64,000 nt of DNA from Parvibaculum sp040390855 (GTDB lineage Bacteria > Pseudomonadota > Alphaproteobacteria > Parvibaculales > Parvibaculaceae), in assembly GCA_040390855.1 (NCBI GenBank), contig JAZJXO010000025.1, positions 41,347 through 105,346 on the forward strand, written 5' to 3'. The position numbers and the translations under genes were made by a program. This document shows positions 9,207-19,102 of the stretch, piece after piece. The first letter of the stretch is position 1. The number at the start of each line of letters is the position of its first letter. The notes beneath the pieces are model-generated. The model was not told the DNA's origin. It was given only the letters and a program-made list of their open reading frames with translations, and did not search any database.

Positions 9207-9911
9207 CTAGCCAGCCCGCGACTTCATAATCTTTTCATAAGCCACGTTGATGGTGGCAAGTTTTTCGTTCGCAATCGACACCAGTTCCTTAGGCACGCCA
9301 CGCGCGATCAGCGTGTCGGGATGGTTCTCGCGCACAAGACGGCGATAGGCCTTGCGCAGATCGTCGGTCGAAATATCGGGCGTGATACCAAGCACGAGAT
9401 AGGGGTCGGTCTTGTCTGCCCCCAGATGACTCGCGCGGATACGGGCGAACTCCACTTCGGAAAAACCGAAAATATCCGCGACAGTCCGCAGATAATCCAG
9501 TTCCGCCGGATGGATATATTTATCTGCCTTGGCAATATGAAAGAGTGCGTCGAGCACGTCTTCGAGCATGGCCGGCGCACCACGATAGATCCTTGCGACC
9601 TGTTCGGCATAGACCTGAAAGCCCGCCACATCCTGCTGCGCGATGCGATAGACCCGTGCAACATTGGCACGCTCGGCCTCCGGCACTTTCAGCACTTCTT
9701 CGAAGGCGCGGATTTCGGCGTCTGACACTTCGCCGTCGGCCTTTGCCATTTTGGCCGACAGCGCGATCAGCGCGACGGTGAACACGACTTCTTTATCAGC
9801 CAGCGCACGGTCGATGACGAGATGGCCCGCCACCGCGCCGACAAGCGCGCCCAGCGGCCCGCCCACGGCGAGCCCCACTCCGGCACCTGCGATTTTTCCC
9901 CAAATGGACAT
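9207..9911 (-). CDS. djlA: TerB-like and J-domain protein, DjlA family
   Basis: Co-chaperone-type protein of 234 residues. A Gly/Ala-rich hydrophobic N-terminus (about 6-33, GAGVGLAVGGPLGALVGAVA) resembles the membrane anchor of DjlA. A helical TerB domain follows (about 45-155, with acidic KADGE and KADKY motifs). A C-terminal J domain (about 168-232) carries the essential HPD tripeptide in RENHPDTL. J domains stimulate DnaK ATPase; the client here is unknown. The gene is divergent from the 5-oxoprolinase gene. Confidence 0.88.
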   Translation of the reverse strand: MSIWGKIAGAGVGLAVGGPLGALVGAVAGHLVIDRALADKEVVFTVALIALSAKMAKADGEVSDAEIRAFEEVLKVPEAERANVARVYRIAQQDVAGFQVYAEQVARIYRGAPAMLEDVLDALFHIAKADKYIHPAELDYLRTVADIFGFSEVEFARIRASHLGADKTDPYLVLGITPDISTDDLRKAYRRLVRENHPDTLIARGVPKELVSIANEKLATINVAYEKIMKSRAG

Positions 9912-10068
9912 AACAAAAGTCTAGGGGTTTTTAGCGTGGCCCGCACCCGCCAATTCCGCAACGCAGGATGAACCATCCGCAACTTGCCGCAGTTTCGGCC
10001 ATGCCCCCGTGACTTTCGGCCACAGGAGAAGAGTTGGCCCCCTGCGCCGCTTATGGCAATTTCAAGAC

Positions 10069-13000
10069 ATGAGCGAGCAAGACAAAAAATCAGGGTGCCA
10101 CGATTTCTGGATAGATCGCGGCGGCACATTTACCGACATCGTCATGCGCAAGCCAGACGGTTCGCTCCGTGCAAGGAAACTATTATCAGAGAATCCGGAG
10201 CAATATGACGACGCTGCCCTGCAAGGCATCCGCGAGCTGATGGACGTGGCGAACGGCGCGCGCCTGCCCGCCGAGAGGATCGGTGCCGTTAAAATGGGGA
10301 CGACGGTTGCGACTAACGCTCTGCTGGAACGCAAGGGCGGACGCGTGTTGTTTCTGACCACGCGCGGCTTCGGCGACGCCCTTCGCATCGGCTATCAGAA
10401 CCGGCCGCATCTCTTCCGCCTTGAAATCGCCAAACCTGACATGCTGTTTGAGCAAAGCGCAGAAGTTGACGAGCGCCTGACCGCCGAAGGCGAGGTGCTG
10501 ACAGCGCTTGACGAGGCGGAAACCCGCACCGCACTCTCCGCCGCATATGCGCAAGGCATCCGCGCCGTCGCCATCTGCTTCATGCATGGCTATCGCTATC
10601 CCGCGCACGAAGCCCGCGCCGCCGGGATCGCCCGCGAATTGGGCTTTACACAAATCTCAACGAGCCACGGCGTGAGCCCGCTGATGAAATTCGTCTCGCG
10701 CGGCGACACCACCGTCGTTGACGCCTATCTCTCGCCCATTCTCAAACGCTATGTGAACCGCATTGCCGATGCGCTGGGCGAGAGTGTGCGACTCTACTTC
10801 ATGCAATCGTCAGGCGGGCTCACGCAGGCAAGCCTGTTTGAAGGCAAGGATGCAATCTTGTCCGGCCCGGCAGGTGGCGTCGTCGGCGCGGTCGAGACAG
10901 CGCGGCTTGCAGGCATCGAAAAACTCATCGGCTTTGACATGGGCGGCACGTCCACCGACGTCTGCCACTATGACGGCGAGATGGAGCGGAGTTTCGAAAC
11001 CGAAGTGGCAGGCGTCAGGATGCGCGCGCCCATGATGCAAATTCACACGGTCGCGGCGGGCGGCGGTTCGATATTGCATTATGACCATGACCGTTTGCGC
11101 GTGGGACCTGATTCAGCGGGCGCTCTGCCCGGCCCTGCCGCCTACCGGCGCGGCGGACCGCTCACCGTCACCGACGCCAATGTGATGGTCGGTAAATTGC
11201 AGCCCGATTTTTTCCCGTCGGTCTTCGGCGCGGACGGCAAGACACCGCTTGATGAAGACACTGTACGCGCGGGCTTCAATGCGCTGGCCACACAACTTGA
11301 CCGACCGGCAGAAGAAGTCGCCGATGGCTATATCCGCATCGCGGTTGAAAACATGGCGCAGGCGATCAAGAAGATCTCAGTGCAACGCGGACATAATGTG
11401 GGGGCCTATGCTCTTACCTGCTTCGGCGGTGCGCTCGGCATGAGCCGCATTTTCTTTCATCCGCTGTCCGGCGTCCTGTCAGCCTATGGCATGGGCCTTG
11501 CCGATATTCGCGCCAGCCGCCAACGCGCGATTGAAGCCGCACTGGACGCCGACGGCATGGCGCATGTGACCAAGGCGATCACCAAACTCGACGCGGAAAC
11601 ACGCGCGCAAGTCCGCGCGCAAGGCATCGAGGACGGAAAGATCAGAACTGTGCCACGCCTGCTGCTGCGATATGCAGGCACTGATACGAGCCTCCAGATT
11701 GACCACGGCACATTGACAGATGTGCAGGCGGCATTTGAAGCCGCCCATCGCAAACGCTTTGGTTTCATCGCCGAGCAAAAGCCGATCATCATCGAGGCGC
11801 TCACCGTCGAAACCATAGGCCGCGATGCCGATGCGAACGAAGCAAAGCCCGCCGTCGTATCAGATGCCAAAGAAGCAATGCCCGAGCGGACTGTCTCTAT
11901 GTTCACCGAAGGACAATGGCACGAGGCGCCGCTCTACTTGCGGGACAGGTTAAGCGCCGGACACAGGATCATGGGCCCAGCCATCATCATCGAACCGCAT
12001 CAGACGATTGTGGTCGAGCCGGAATGGCAGGCGGAGGTGACACCGCTCGATCACATCATGCTGACGCGGCTGAGGACGAAGCGGCGCGACCATGCGATCG
12101 GCACAAAGGTCGATCCCGTCATGCTGGAGATTTTCAACAATCTCTTCATGTCGATTGCCGAGCAAATGGGCTTCACACTCGAAAAGACCGCTTTCTCCGT
12201 CAATATCAAGGAGCGGCTCGATTTTTCCTGCGCTGTCTTTGACCGCGCGGGCGGCCTCGTCGCCAATGCGCCGCATATGCCGGTGCATCTCGGCTCCATG
12301 GGTGCGAGCGTGCGGGCCGTGATCGACCAGAACGCAGACATGGAGCCGGGAGATATCTTCGTGCTCAACGCGCCATATAACGGCGGCACACATTTACCGG
12401 ACGTGACGGTCGTGGCCCCTGTCTATGACGAGAGCAACGCAACGCGACTCTTCTATGTCGCGGCGCGTGGCCATCAGGCCGACATCGGCGGCATCTCGCC
12501 GGGTTCGATGCCCGCACATTCCAAAAGCGTCGAGGAAGAAGGCATCCTCATCGACAATTTCAAGCTGGTGGACAAGGGCCGTTTCCGCGAAGCCGAAATG
12601 CGCAAACTTCTGTCATCCGGAAAATGGCCAGCCCGCAATCCCGACCAGAACATCGCCGACCTGCGCGCTGAAATCGCCGCTTGCGAAAAAGGTGCGCAGG
12701 AATTGCGCAAGATGGTATCCGACTTCGGGCTTGATGTAGTCGAAGCCTATATGACCCATGTGCAGGACAATGCGGAAGAAAGTGTACGCCGTGTGATCGG
12801 TCGCTTGAAGGACGCGAGCTTTACGCAGGCGATGGATGACGGTTCGAAAATCTGCGTAAAAGTGACGGTGAACGCCGCCACCCGCAGCGCGAGGATCGAC
12901 TTCACGGGCACGAGCGCCATACTGCCAAGCAATCTCAATGCACCCTCCGCTGTCGCGCGCGCTGCCGTACTTTATGTTTTCCGCTGCATGGTGGATGACG

Positions 13001-13653
13001 ACATTCCTTTGAATGAAGGTTGCCTGAAGCCGCTGGAAATTGTGATCCCCGAAGGCTCCATGCTCTCGCCTGTCTATCCGGCCGCCGTTGTCGGCGGCAA
13101 TGTCGAGACGAGCCAGGCCGTGACCGACGCTTTGTTCGGCGCATTCGGCGTCATGGCATCGGCGCAGGGCACGATGAATAATTTTACCTTCGGCAATCAA
13201 CGCCACCAGTATTACGAAACGATCTGCGGCGGCGCGGGTGCGGGCGCGACCTTTGACGGCGCGGATGCCGTCCACACGCACATGACCAATTCGCGGCTCA
13301 CGGACCCCGAGATTCTCGAATGGCGTTTTCCCGTCATCCTCGAAAGTTTCTCGATCCGACGCGGCTCAGGCGGTGCGGGTGCGCATCGCGGTGGCGACGG
13401 TGTGCGCCGCGTCATCCGCTTCCGCGACAAGATGACTGCCTCGATCCTTTCGACCCATCGCATCGTCGCACCTTTCGGCCTCAACGGCGGCACTGATGCA
13501 CAATGCGGCAGGAATTCGCTGCGCCTTCACAGCGGACAAGTCCTTGATCTTGCCGGTTCCGATCAGCGCGAACTCGACGCGGGCGATGCCATCATCATCG
13601 AGACGCCGGGCGGAGGCGGCTATGGCATTGCGCCAAGGGTTAAGAAAAACTGA
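10069..13653 (+). CDS. 5-oxoprolinase (ATP-hydrolysing), HyuA-HyuB fusion
   Basis: Converts 5-oxo-L-proline to L-glutamate with ATP in the cytoplasm, a step in glutathione and pyroglutamate salvage. The N-terminal ~690 residues are the hydantoinase/oxoprolinase A half, with the nucleotide-binding motif DRGGTFTDIV and the FDMGGTSTDVC segment. The C-terminal ~500 residues are the B half (DPVMLEIFNNLFMSIAEQMG, then GGGGYG near the end). Both halves are in one chain of about 1,194 residues, close to eukaryotic-type 5-oxoprolinase. I chose the ATG at 10069 (MSEQDKK) because it gives the usual distance to FWIDRGGTFTD; an in-frame start at 10009 adds 20 unconserved residues. The ribosome site is weak. 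Confidence 0.92.
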   Translation: MSEQDKKSGCHDFWIDRGGTFTDIVMRKPDGSLRARKLLSENPEQYDDAALQGIRELMDVANGARLPAERIGAVKMGTTVATNALLERKGGRVLFLTTRGFGDALRIGYQNRPHLFRLEIAKPDMLFEQSAEVDERLTAEGEVLTALDEAETRTALSAAYAQGIRAVAICFMHGYRYPAHEARAAGIARELGFTQISTSHGVSPLMKFVSRGDTTVVDAYLSPILKRYVNRIADALGESVRLYFMQSSGGLTQASLFEGKDAILSGPAGGVVGAVETARLAGIEKLIGFDMGGTSTDVCHYDGEMERSFETEVAGVRMRAPMMQIHTVAAGGGSILHYDHDRLRVGPDSAGALPGPAAYRRGGPLTVTDANVMVGKLQPDFFPSVFGADGKTPLDEDTVRAGFNALATQLDRPAEEVADGYIRIAVENMAQAIKKISVQRGHNVGAYALTCFGGALGMSRIFFHPLSGVLSAYGMGLADIRASRQRAIEAALDADGMAHVTKAITKLDAETRAQVRAQGIEDGKIRTVPRLLLRYAGTDTSLQIDHGTLTDVQAAFEAAHRKRFGFIAEQKPIIIEALTVETIGRDADANEAKPAVVSDAKEAMPERTVSMFTEGQWHEAPLYLRDRLSAGHRIMGPAIIIEPHQTIVVEPEWQAEVTPLDHIMLTRLRTKRRDHAIGTKVDPVMLEIFNNLFMSIAEQMGFTLEKTAFSVNIKERLDFSCAVFDRAGGLVANAPHMPVHLGSMGASVRAVIDQNADMEPGDIFVLNAPYNGGTHLPDVTVVAPVYDESNATRLFYVAARGHQADIGGISPGSMPAHSKSVEEEGILIDNFKLVDKGRFREAEMRKLLSSGKWPARNPDQNIADLRAEIAACEKGAQELRKMVSDFGLDVVEAYMTHVQDNAEESVRRVIGRLKDASFTQAMDDGSKICVKVTVNAATRSARIDFTGTSAILPSNLNAPSAVARAAVLYVFRCMVDDDIPLNEGCLKPLEIVIPEGSMLSPVYPAAVVGGNVETSQAVTDALFGAFGVMASAQGTMNNFTFGNQRHQYYETICGGAGAGATFDGADAVHTHMTNSRLTDPEILEWRFPVILESFSIRRGSGGAGAHRGGDGVRRVIRFRDKMTASILSTHRIVAPFGLNGGTDAQCGRNSLRLHSGQVLDLAGSDQRELDAGDAIIIETPGGGGYGIAPRVKKN

Positions 13654-13716
13654 ACGACACCATTGGATGTCCCGAACAAAAGATTAGTCCGAAACACCTA
13701 GGGTCCGACCCATGAA

Positions 13717-13739
13717 ACCGGCTGAAGAAGTGAGCCGGT
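13717..13739 (+). other. Stem-loop upstream of the Cache-like gene
   Basis: ACCGGCT at 13717-13723 pairs with AGCCGGT at 13733-13739 around a 9-nt loop. No T-run follows, so this is not a clear intrinsic terminator for the 5-oxoprolinase gene. It sits 19 nt before the next start codon and could instead shape the 5' end of that message. Confidence 0.4.
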
Positions 13740-13758
13740 CAGGCACAGGATCTTGGAC

Positions 13759-14394
13759 ATGTTCCGACATATCGTGGCAGGCCTCTACGTTGCCGTCTTT
13801 TTCTCGCCCGCACATGCGTTTGCGGCTGACGCCGTTGCGTCCGTCGAAGCCGTCGCGCCTCAAAAAATTACCGCACTGACGCCAACGGTCGCAGAAGAAC
13901 TACGCAAGATCATCACGTCGCGCGTCACGACCATCTCGCTCAACGCGCAGAGCAAACGCTATGCCGGCATTGACCAGACCGAAATCGACAAGTTCGACAA
14001 ACAATGGCGGGACGAGACAAAAAACACGTCGCAGCCGCTGATCGCGCAACTCATGGGCAACCCGTTGAGTTCTTTCCTCATCCGCAAGAAGGCTGAATCA
14101 CTCGGCCTCTTCACCGAAATTTTTGTCTTCGACGCCAAGGGCCTGAATGTCGGCCAGTCGTCGGTGACGTCAGACTACTGGCAGGGCGACGAACCGAAAT
14201 ATCAAGAAACATTCGCCAAGGGTCACGACGCCATTCTGATCGACGAACCCGAATATGACGACGAAACCAAATCAACCCGCCAACAGGTGAGCTTTGCCAT
14301 CGTTGATCCCGAAACCAACGAGTTGATCGGAGCAGCAACGGTTGAAGTCAACATTGATGAACTCGCCCGTCGCGGCACCCTTCCCCAGAGCTGA
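13759..14394 (+). CDS. Secreted Cache/PDC-like sensory protein
   Basis: Exported protein of about 211 residues with no identified enzyme motif. A signal peptide covers about residues 1-24 (FRHIVAGLYVAVFFSPAHAFA), with cleavage before ADAV likely. The central part (EIFVFDAKGLNVGQSSVTSDYW, then QQVSFAIVDPETNELIGAATVEV) resembles a single Cache/PDC ligand-binding fold, normally found inside chemoreceptors and kinases. There is no transmembrane helix after the signal. AGGA lies 8 nt before the ATG at 13759. The chemoreceptor gene starts 14 nt downstream, so the pair is probably co-transcribed and this may be a diffusible sensory partner; that role is inference. Confidence 0.72.
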   Translation: MFRHIVAGLYVAVFFSPAHAFAADAVASVEAVAPQKITALTPTVAEELRKIITSRVTTISLNAQSKRYAGIDQTEIDKFDKQWRDETKNTSQPLIAQLMGNPLSSFLIRKKAESLGLFTEIFVFDAKGLNVGQSSVTSDYWQGDEPKYQETFAKGHDAILIDEPEYDDETKSTRQQVSFAIVDPETNELIGAATVEVNIDELARRGTLPQS

Positions 14395-14408
14395 ACTTAG
14401 GTCACAAC

Positions 14409-15962
14409 ATGACAAGCGTGCTTCAGAACCTTCCCATCTCGCGCAAGATCATCATTGCGTTCGGTGCCATTCTGCTCGTGATGTTCGGCGTGGGCGCGAT
14501 TTCCTATACAATGATTTCCCTGAGCCAGAGGGCATCCACTGTCGTGTCGAACTCGTCGCGCGAAGCGATCCGCACCGGCCAGCTTGTCAGCGCCCTCAAC
14601 GCACAGGAAAGCGCGCTGCGCGGTTTCATGGCCGCTGACGATCCGTCATTCGTGAAAGACCTTGAAGCCGCCCGCGATGACTTCCGCACGATCTATGGCG
14701 AGATGCTGAAATCCGACACGATGGAAGAGAACGAAGTCGCCGCCCTGAAAAAGGTCAGCGACCTGTCAGAAGCCTGGTATAATGGTCCCGTTTCCAAGCA
14801 GATCAAACTGATGCAGCATCCCGACACGGTCGAGGAAGCCCGCGCCATGCTTGTAGCCGGTGCCGGTCAGGCCGAAATGGACGAGATGCAGAAACTTGCC
14901 GAAGACGTGCAGAACGGTATGCGCGGCGATGTTGAGGGCGCGCAGAAAACTCTATCAGCCGACTTTTCACTCACCACGACAACGCAGGTCGGCGGCACGA
15001 TTGTCGCGTTCTTCGCGGCCATCGGCATGGGCTTCTGGCTCACGCGCCTCATCTCCAACCCGATCATCCGCATGACCGACGCCATGACCAAACTCGCAGG
15101 CGGCGACAAGACGGTTGACATTCCGGCAACCGAACGTCACGACGAAGTGGGCGCCATGGCGCAGGCCGTGCTCATTTTCCGCGACAACATGATCAAAGCG
15201 GACAAGCTCTCCGCCGAACAGACCGCCGAGCAGGAAGCCCGCATCAAACGCGCCGAAGACTTGCAGAAGCTCGTCTCGTCTTTTGAAGGCGAAGTCGCGG
15301 GCATTCTTAACAACTTCCCCAACAGCTCACGCAGCCTTGAAGAGACGGCCCGCACGATGAACGCCACATCGGACAAGACAAGCCATCAGGCAACGTCAGT
15401 GGCGAGTGCCGCCGAACAGGCCGGTGTCAACGTGCAGACTGTTGCGAGCGCAGCAGAAGAACTCTCCGCCTCGATCAGCGAAATCGGTCGTCAGGTCAGC
15501 CGCTCGGCCGCGATCTCGGACGATGCCGCCGGCAAGGCCACCCGTGCCAACGAAAAAGTGCAGCAACTCGCCCGCACCGCCGAACAAATCGGCGAAGTGG
15601 TGGTTCTCATTCAGGACATTGCCGCGCAGACAAACCTTCTCGCCCTCAACGCCACCATCGAAGCAGCGCGCGCGGGCGAAGCAGGTAAAGGCTTCTCCGT
15701 CGTCGCCAACGAAGTGAAGGTTCTGGCGAACCAGACCGCCAAGGCGACCGCTGAAATCGCGCAGGAAATTGCCGGCAACATTCAGCAGGCATCCGCCGGT
15801 ACGACGGAAGTCTCCTCCGCCATTTCAGGCGTGCAGATCGCCGCCGCCGAGACGGGCGCGGCCGCCGATCAGGTGTTGACCGCCTCGAACGATCTCGGTC
15901 GTCAGTCCACGGACCTTAAATCCCGTATCGAGACGTTCCTGTCGGATGTACAGGCGGCCTGA
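14409..15962 (+). CDS. Methyl-accepting chemotaxis protein
   Basis: Transmembrane chemoreceptor of 517 residues. TM1 is at about 12-36, a helical periplasmic four-helix-bundle type sensor at 37-185, and TM2 at about 193-212. A HAMP domain with the ISNPIIRMTDAMTKLAGG entry follows. The signalling domain ends in the kinase-control hairpin (about 390-435: EVVVLIQDIAAQTNLLALNA, then EAARAGEAGKGFSVVANEV). It would signal through CheA/CheW, whose genes are not in the window. No C-terminal CheR-binding pentapeptide is visible. It is co-oriented with the secreted Cache-like gene. Confidence 0.95.
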   Translation: MTSVLQNLPISRKIIIAFGAILLVMFGVGAISYTMISLSQRASTVVSNSSREAIRTGQLVSALNAQESALRGFMAADDPSFVKDLEAARDDFRTIYGEMLKSDTMEENEVAALKKVSDLSEAWYNGPVSKQIKLMQHPDTVEEARAMLVAGAGQAEMDEMQKLAEDVQNGMRGDVEGAQKTLSADFSLTTTTQVGGTIVAFFAAIGMGFWLTRLISNPIIRMTDAMTKLAGGDKTVDIPATERHDEVGAMAQAVLIFRDNMIKADKLSAEQTAEQEARIKRAEDLQKLVSSFEGEVAGILNNFPNSSRSLEETARTMNATSDKTSHQATSVASAAEQAGVNVQTVASAAEELSASISEIGRQVSRSAAISDDAAGKATRANEKVQQLARTAEQIGEVVVLIQDIAAQTNLLALNATIEAARAGEAGKGFSVVANEVKVLANQTAKATAEIAQEIAGNIQQASAGTTEVSSAISGVQIAAAETGAAADQVLTASNDLGRQSTDLKSRIETFLSDVQAA

Positions 15963-15996
15963 AAACCGCCTAAGCAACTGTAAAATGCAAAGCTGA

Positions 15997-16030
15997 AACG
16001 AGTCGGTGCCGGAAGCACCGGCTCGTTCTG
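15997..16030 (+). terminator. Intrinsic-terminator-like hairpin after the chemoreceptor
   Basis: AACGAG and CGGTGC pair with GCACCG and CTCGTT around a short CGGAA loop, with one mismatch (T/G) in the stem. The stem is followed by TCTGCTTT, a weak T-tract. Located 35 nt after the chemoreceptor stop, it fits a terminator on the plus strand. Confidence 0.65.
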
Positions 16031-16255
16031 CTTTATCCACACGGGCAAATGGAACACAGGCAGACCAATCGCGCCGGATTCCGCCCGAAATGCCTCATGC
16101 AAAAGAGCAACAATGTTGTGGACCAGCATCACCCGAAAAGGGTCTTGCGCAACCACGAAAACGCGCCAGACTCCTCCCTGTGACCAGTCAGTGATGTGTT
16201 TGATGTGCCTGCGTATTTGCGACAAGCCCTTTGGACATGACTTCGGGAGGCCATA

Positions 16256-16339
16256 ATGACCTTTTCCATGCGCGTTGGTTACCTCGTCACCTGCATTGCC
16301 TTCGTCTTTGTCAGCGCGATCACGGTCGGTTTGATCTGA
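16256..16339 (+). CDS. Putative 27-residue single-pass membrane peptide
   Basis: ATG at 16256 to TGA at 16339 encodes 27 residues. Residues 8-27 (GYLVTCIAFVFVSAITVGLI) are an uninterrupted hydrophobic helix long enough to cross the membrane, preceded by a short positively charged N-terminus (MTFSMR). A strong ribosome site, CGGGAGG, lies 5 nt upstream. It stands alone between the chemoreceptor terminator and the end of metH. No homologue can be named from memory. The combination of a good ribosome site and a clean membrane helix argues it is real, but length alone makes chance possible. Confidence 0.55.
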   Translation: MTFSMRVGYLVTCIAFVFVSAITVGLI

Positions 16340-16372
16340 GCCGAGAAATGGGCAATGACGATTGCCTGAGTT

Positions 16373-19060
16373 TCAGGCCGCCGCGCCGTCTGTCTCCGCT
16401 CCCGGCATGTAATTGAGCAGCGGCGCGAGCCAGCGTTCACATTCGGCGAGCGTCATACCCTTGCGCGCGGCATAGTCCACGACCTGATCGCGCTCGATGC
16501 GCCCGACGCCGAAATACTCCGACTGCGGATGACTGAAATAGAAACCGCTGACAGCAGCGCCCGGCCACATGGCATAACTCTCGGTGAGCTTGATACCTGC
16601 CTTGGCTTCCGCATCAAGAAGCTCGAACAGGGTTTTTTTCTCAGTATGATCCGGCTGCGCCGGATAGCCCGGCGCCGGACGGATGCCCTGATATTTCTCG
16701 GCGATGAGATCGGCATTGGAGAGCGTCTCGTCCGCCGCATAGGCCCAGAACTCGCGGCGCACACGCTCGTGCATATGCTCGGCAAAGGCCTCGGCGAGAC
16801 GGTCGGCCAGCGCCTTGGACAAGATCGACTTGTAGTCGTCGAGCTTGTCGGCAAAGGCTTTGGCAACCTCGTCTTCGCCATGACCTGTTGTCACGGCAAA
16901 GCCGCCGATATAATCGGCGATGCCGGTTTCCTTGGGCGCGATAAAATCGGCAAGCGCCATATTCGCGCGATCCGACTTGCCACGCGTCATCTGCTGACGC
17001 AGCGAGTGAAGCATCGCCTTCGTTTCGGCGCGCGTGTCATCTGAATAAAGCTCGATGTCATCCACGCCGACGCTATTGGCAGGCCAGAAGCCGATGACGG
17101 CGGAGGCGCGCAACCATTTCTCATCGACCATCTGCTTCAACATTTCCTGAGCATCGGCAAAAAGCGAGCGGGCAGCCTCACCGACCTTGTCGTCTTGCAG
17201 GATTTGCGGATAGTGACCGGCAAGTTCCCATGTCGCAAAGAACGGCGTCCAGTCGATATAGGGCACGAGCTTTTCGATCGGATAATCCTCGAACACCTTC
17301 GTGCCGAGGAAGGTGGGTTTCACGGGTTTGTAGCCTTCCCACTCGATCTTCAGACGGTTCGCACGCGCGGCCTCCAGCGGCTGGCGCTCTTTGTTCTCGC
17401 GCGCATTGGCATGGGCGGCTGCCATTTTCTTGTACTCAGCGCGCACATCGTCGATATAACTCACTTTGGTATTCTCGGAAATGAGCTGCGAGACAACACC
17501 GACCGCGCGGCTGGCATCTGTTACATAAATCGCCTGACCGCGCTTGTAATTCGGATGCACTTTGACCGCCGTGTGAATACGGCTCGTCGTTGCACCGCCG
17601 ATGAGAAGCGGGATGGAGAAGCCTTCGCGTTCCATTTCAGCGGCCACGTGGCACATCTCGTCGAGGCTCGGCGTGATGAGACCGGAAAGCCCGATCACAT
17701 CAACATTCTCTTCGCGTGCGCGCTTCAATATGTCCGCAGCGGGCACCATGACGCCCATGTCGATGACTTCGAAATTGTTGCACTGGAGCACGACGCCGAC
17801 AATGTTCTTGCCGATGTCATGCACATCGCCTTTGACGGTTGCCATAAGAATGCGCGCAGCCGCCTTGTTCTGCTCGGCGCCTGTGCGGCGCTTTTCTTCT
17901 TCCATGAAAGGCATCAGATAAGCCACCGCCTGCTTCATCACGCGGGCGGACTTGACCACCTGTGGCAGAAACATTTTGCCTGAGCCGAAGAGATCGCCGA
18001 CGACATTCATACCGTCCATCAGCGGGCCTTCGATGACGTCAAGCGGCTTCAGCGCCACCTGACGCGCGGCTTCGGTGTCTTCCTCAATAAAGGCATTGAT
18101 GCCTTTGACGAGCGAATGAGTGAGGCGCTCATTGACCGGCAGTTCGCGCCAGCTCAGATCCTCTTCCTTCTTCTTGCCTGCATCGCCCTTATAGCGTTCG
18201 GCAATTTCCAACAGGCGCTCTGTGCCGTCGGCGCGACGGTTAAGGATCACGTCCTCGACGCGTGTCCGAAGCTCAGGTTCGATTTCGTCATAAATCGCAA
18301 GCTGACCGGCATTGACGATGCCCATGTCCATGCCCGCCTGAATGGCATGATAGAGAAACACCGAATGCATCGCCTCGCGCACAGGCTCGTTGCCGCGGAA
18401 GGAGAAAGAAACGTTGGACACACCGCCCGAGACATGCGCATGAGGTAGGTTCTGCTTGATGCGCCGGGTCGCTTCGATGAATTCGACACCGTAATTATTG
18501 TGTTCATCAATACCGGTGGCGACGGCAAATATATTCGGATCGAAAATAATATCCTGCGGTGGAAAGCCGATCTTATCAACGAGCAGGCGATAGGAACGTT
18601 CGCAAATCTCGAACTTGCGATTGACCGTATCAGCCTGACCGTCTTCGTCAAAAGCCATGACGACAGCCGCCGCGCCGTAGCGCAACACTTTGCGCGCATG
18701 ATCAAGGAAGGCTTCCTCGCCTTCCTTGAGGCTGATCGAATTCACAATCGCCTTACCCTGCACGCATTTCAAACCGGCTTCTATGATCGACCATTTCGAC
18801 GAGTCGATCATAATCGGCACGCGTGCAATATCGGGTTCTGCCGCAATGAGATTGAGGAAGCGCACCATCGCCGCCTCACTGTCGAGCATACCTTCATCCA
18901 TATTGATGTCGATGATCTGCGCGCCGCTCTCCACCTGCTGAAGTGCAACGGTCAAGGCTTCATCGTAGCGACCTTCCACGATGAGCTTCTTGAACTTGGC
19001 CGAACCCGTCACGTTGGTTCGTTCACCGATATTGATGAAATTGGCTGTCGATTGAGTCAT
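16373..19060 (-). CDS. metH: Methionine synthase, folate- and B12-binding half (MetH C-terminal part)
   Basis: Carries the pterin-binding, cobalamin-binding and reactivation domains of cobalamin-dependent methionine synthase in 895 residues. It opens with INIGERTNVTGS, the start of the methyltetrahydrofolate-binding barrel. DVHDIGKNIV near residue 410 holds the cobalt-coordinating His. The C-terminal third is the SAM-binding activation domain (residues ~565-890). The homocysteine-binding domain is absent and is encoded separately by the next gene upstream, 42 nt away. The two halves together match a normal ~1,250-residue MetH, so this is a clean split at a domain border with its own ATG. Confidence 0.95.
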   Translation of the reverse strand: MTQSTANFINIGERTNVTGSAKFKKLIVEGRYDEALTVALQQVESGAQIIDINMDEGMLDSEAAMVRFLNLIAAEPDIARVPIMIDSSKWSIIEAGLKCVQGKAIVNSISLKEGEEAFLDHARKVLRYGAAAVVMAFDEDGQADTVNRKFEICERSYRLLVDKIGFPPQDIIFDPNIFAVATGIDEHNNYGVEFIEATRRIKQNLPHAHVSGGVSNVSFSFRGNEPVREAMHSVFLYHAIQAGMDMGIVNAGQLAIYDEIEPELRTRVEDVILNRRADGTERLLEIAERYKGDAGKKKEEDLSWRELPVNERLTHSLVKGINAFIEEDTEAARQVALKPLDVIEGPLMDGMNVVGDLFGSGKMFLPQVVKSARVMKQAVAYLMPFMEEEKRRTGAEQNKAAARILMATVKGDVHDIGKNIVGVVLQCNNFEVIDMGVMVPAADILKRAREENVDVIGLSGLITPSLDEMCHVAAEMEREGFSIPLLIGGATTSRIHTAVKVHPNYKRGQAIYVTDASRAVGVVSQLISENTKVSYIDDVRAEYKKMAAAHANARENKERQPLEAARANRLKIEWEGYKPVKPTFLGTKVFEDYPIEKLVPYIDWTPFFATWELAGHYPQILQDDKVGEAARSLFADAQEMLKQMVDEKWLRASAVIGFWPANSVGVDDIELYSDDTRAETKAMLHSLRQQMTRGKSDRANMALADFIAPKETGIADYIGGFAVTTGHGEDEVAKAFADKLDDYKSILSKALADRLAEAFAEHMHERVRREFWAYAADETLSNADLIAEKYQGIRPAPGYPAQPDHTEKKTLFELLDAEAKAGIKLTESYAMWPGAAVSGFYFSHPQSEYFGVGRIERDQVVDYAARKGMTLAECERWLAPLLNYMPGAETDGAAA

Positions 19061-19102
19061 CTCAAATACTCTTTGATTTGTATCAGGCGTCGGGGATTCA
19101 GA

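Noticed and set aside
15902..16225. Open frame on the minus strand after the chemoreceptor gene
   Set aside because: Crosses the terminator hairpin and the chemoreceptor 3' end, with no ribosome site and no family features.
16231..16416. 61-residue plus-strand frame overlapping the small membrane peptide
   Set aside because: Different frame from the peptide at 16256, no ribosome site, runs into the end of metH.
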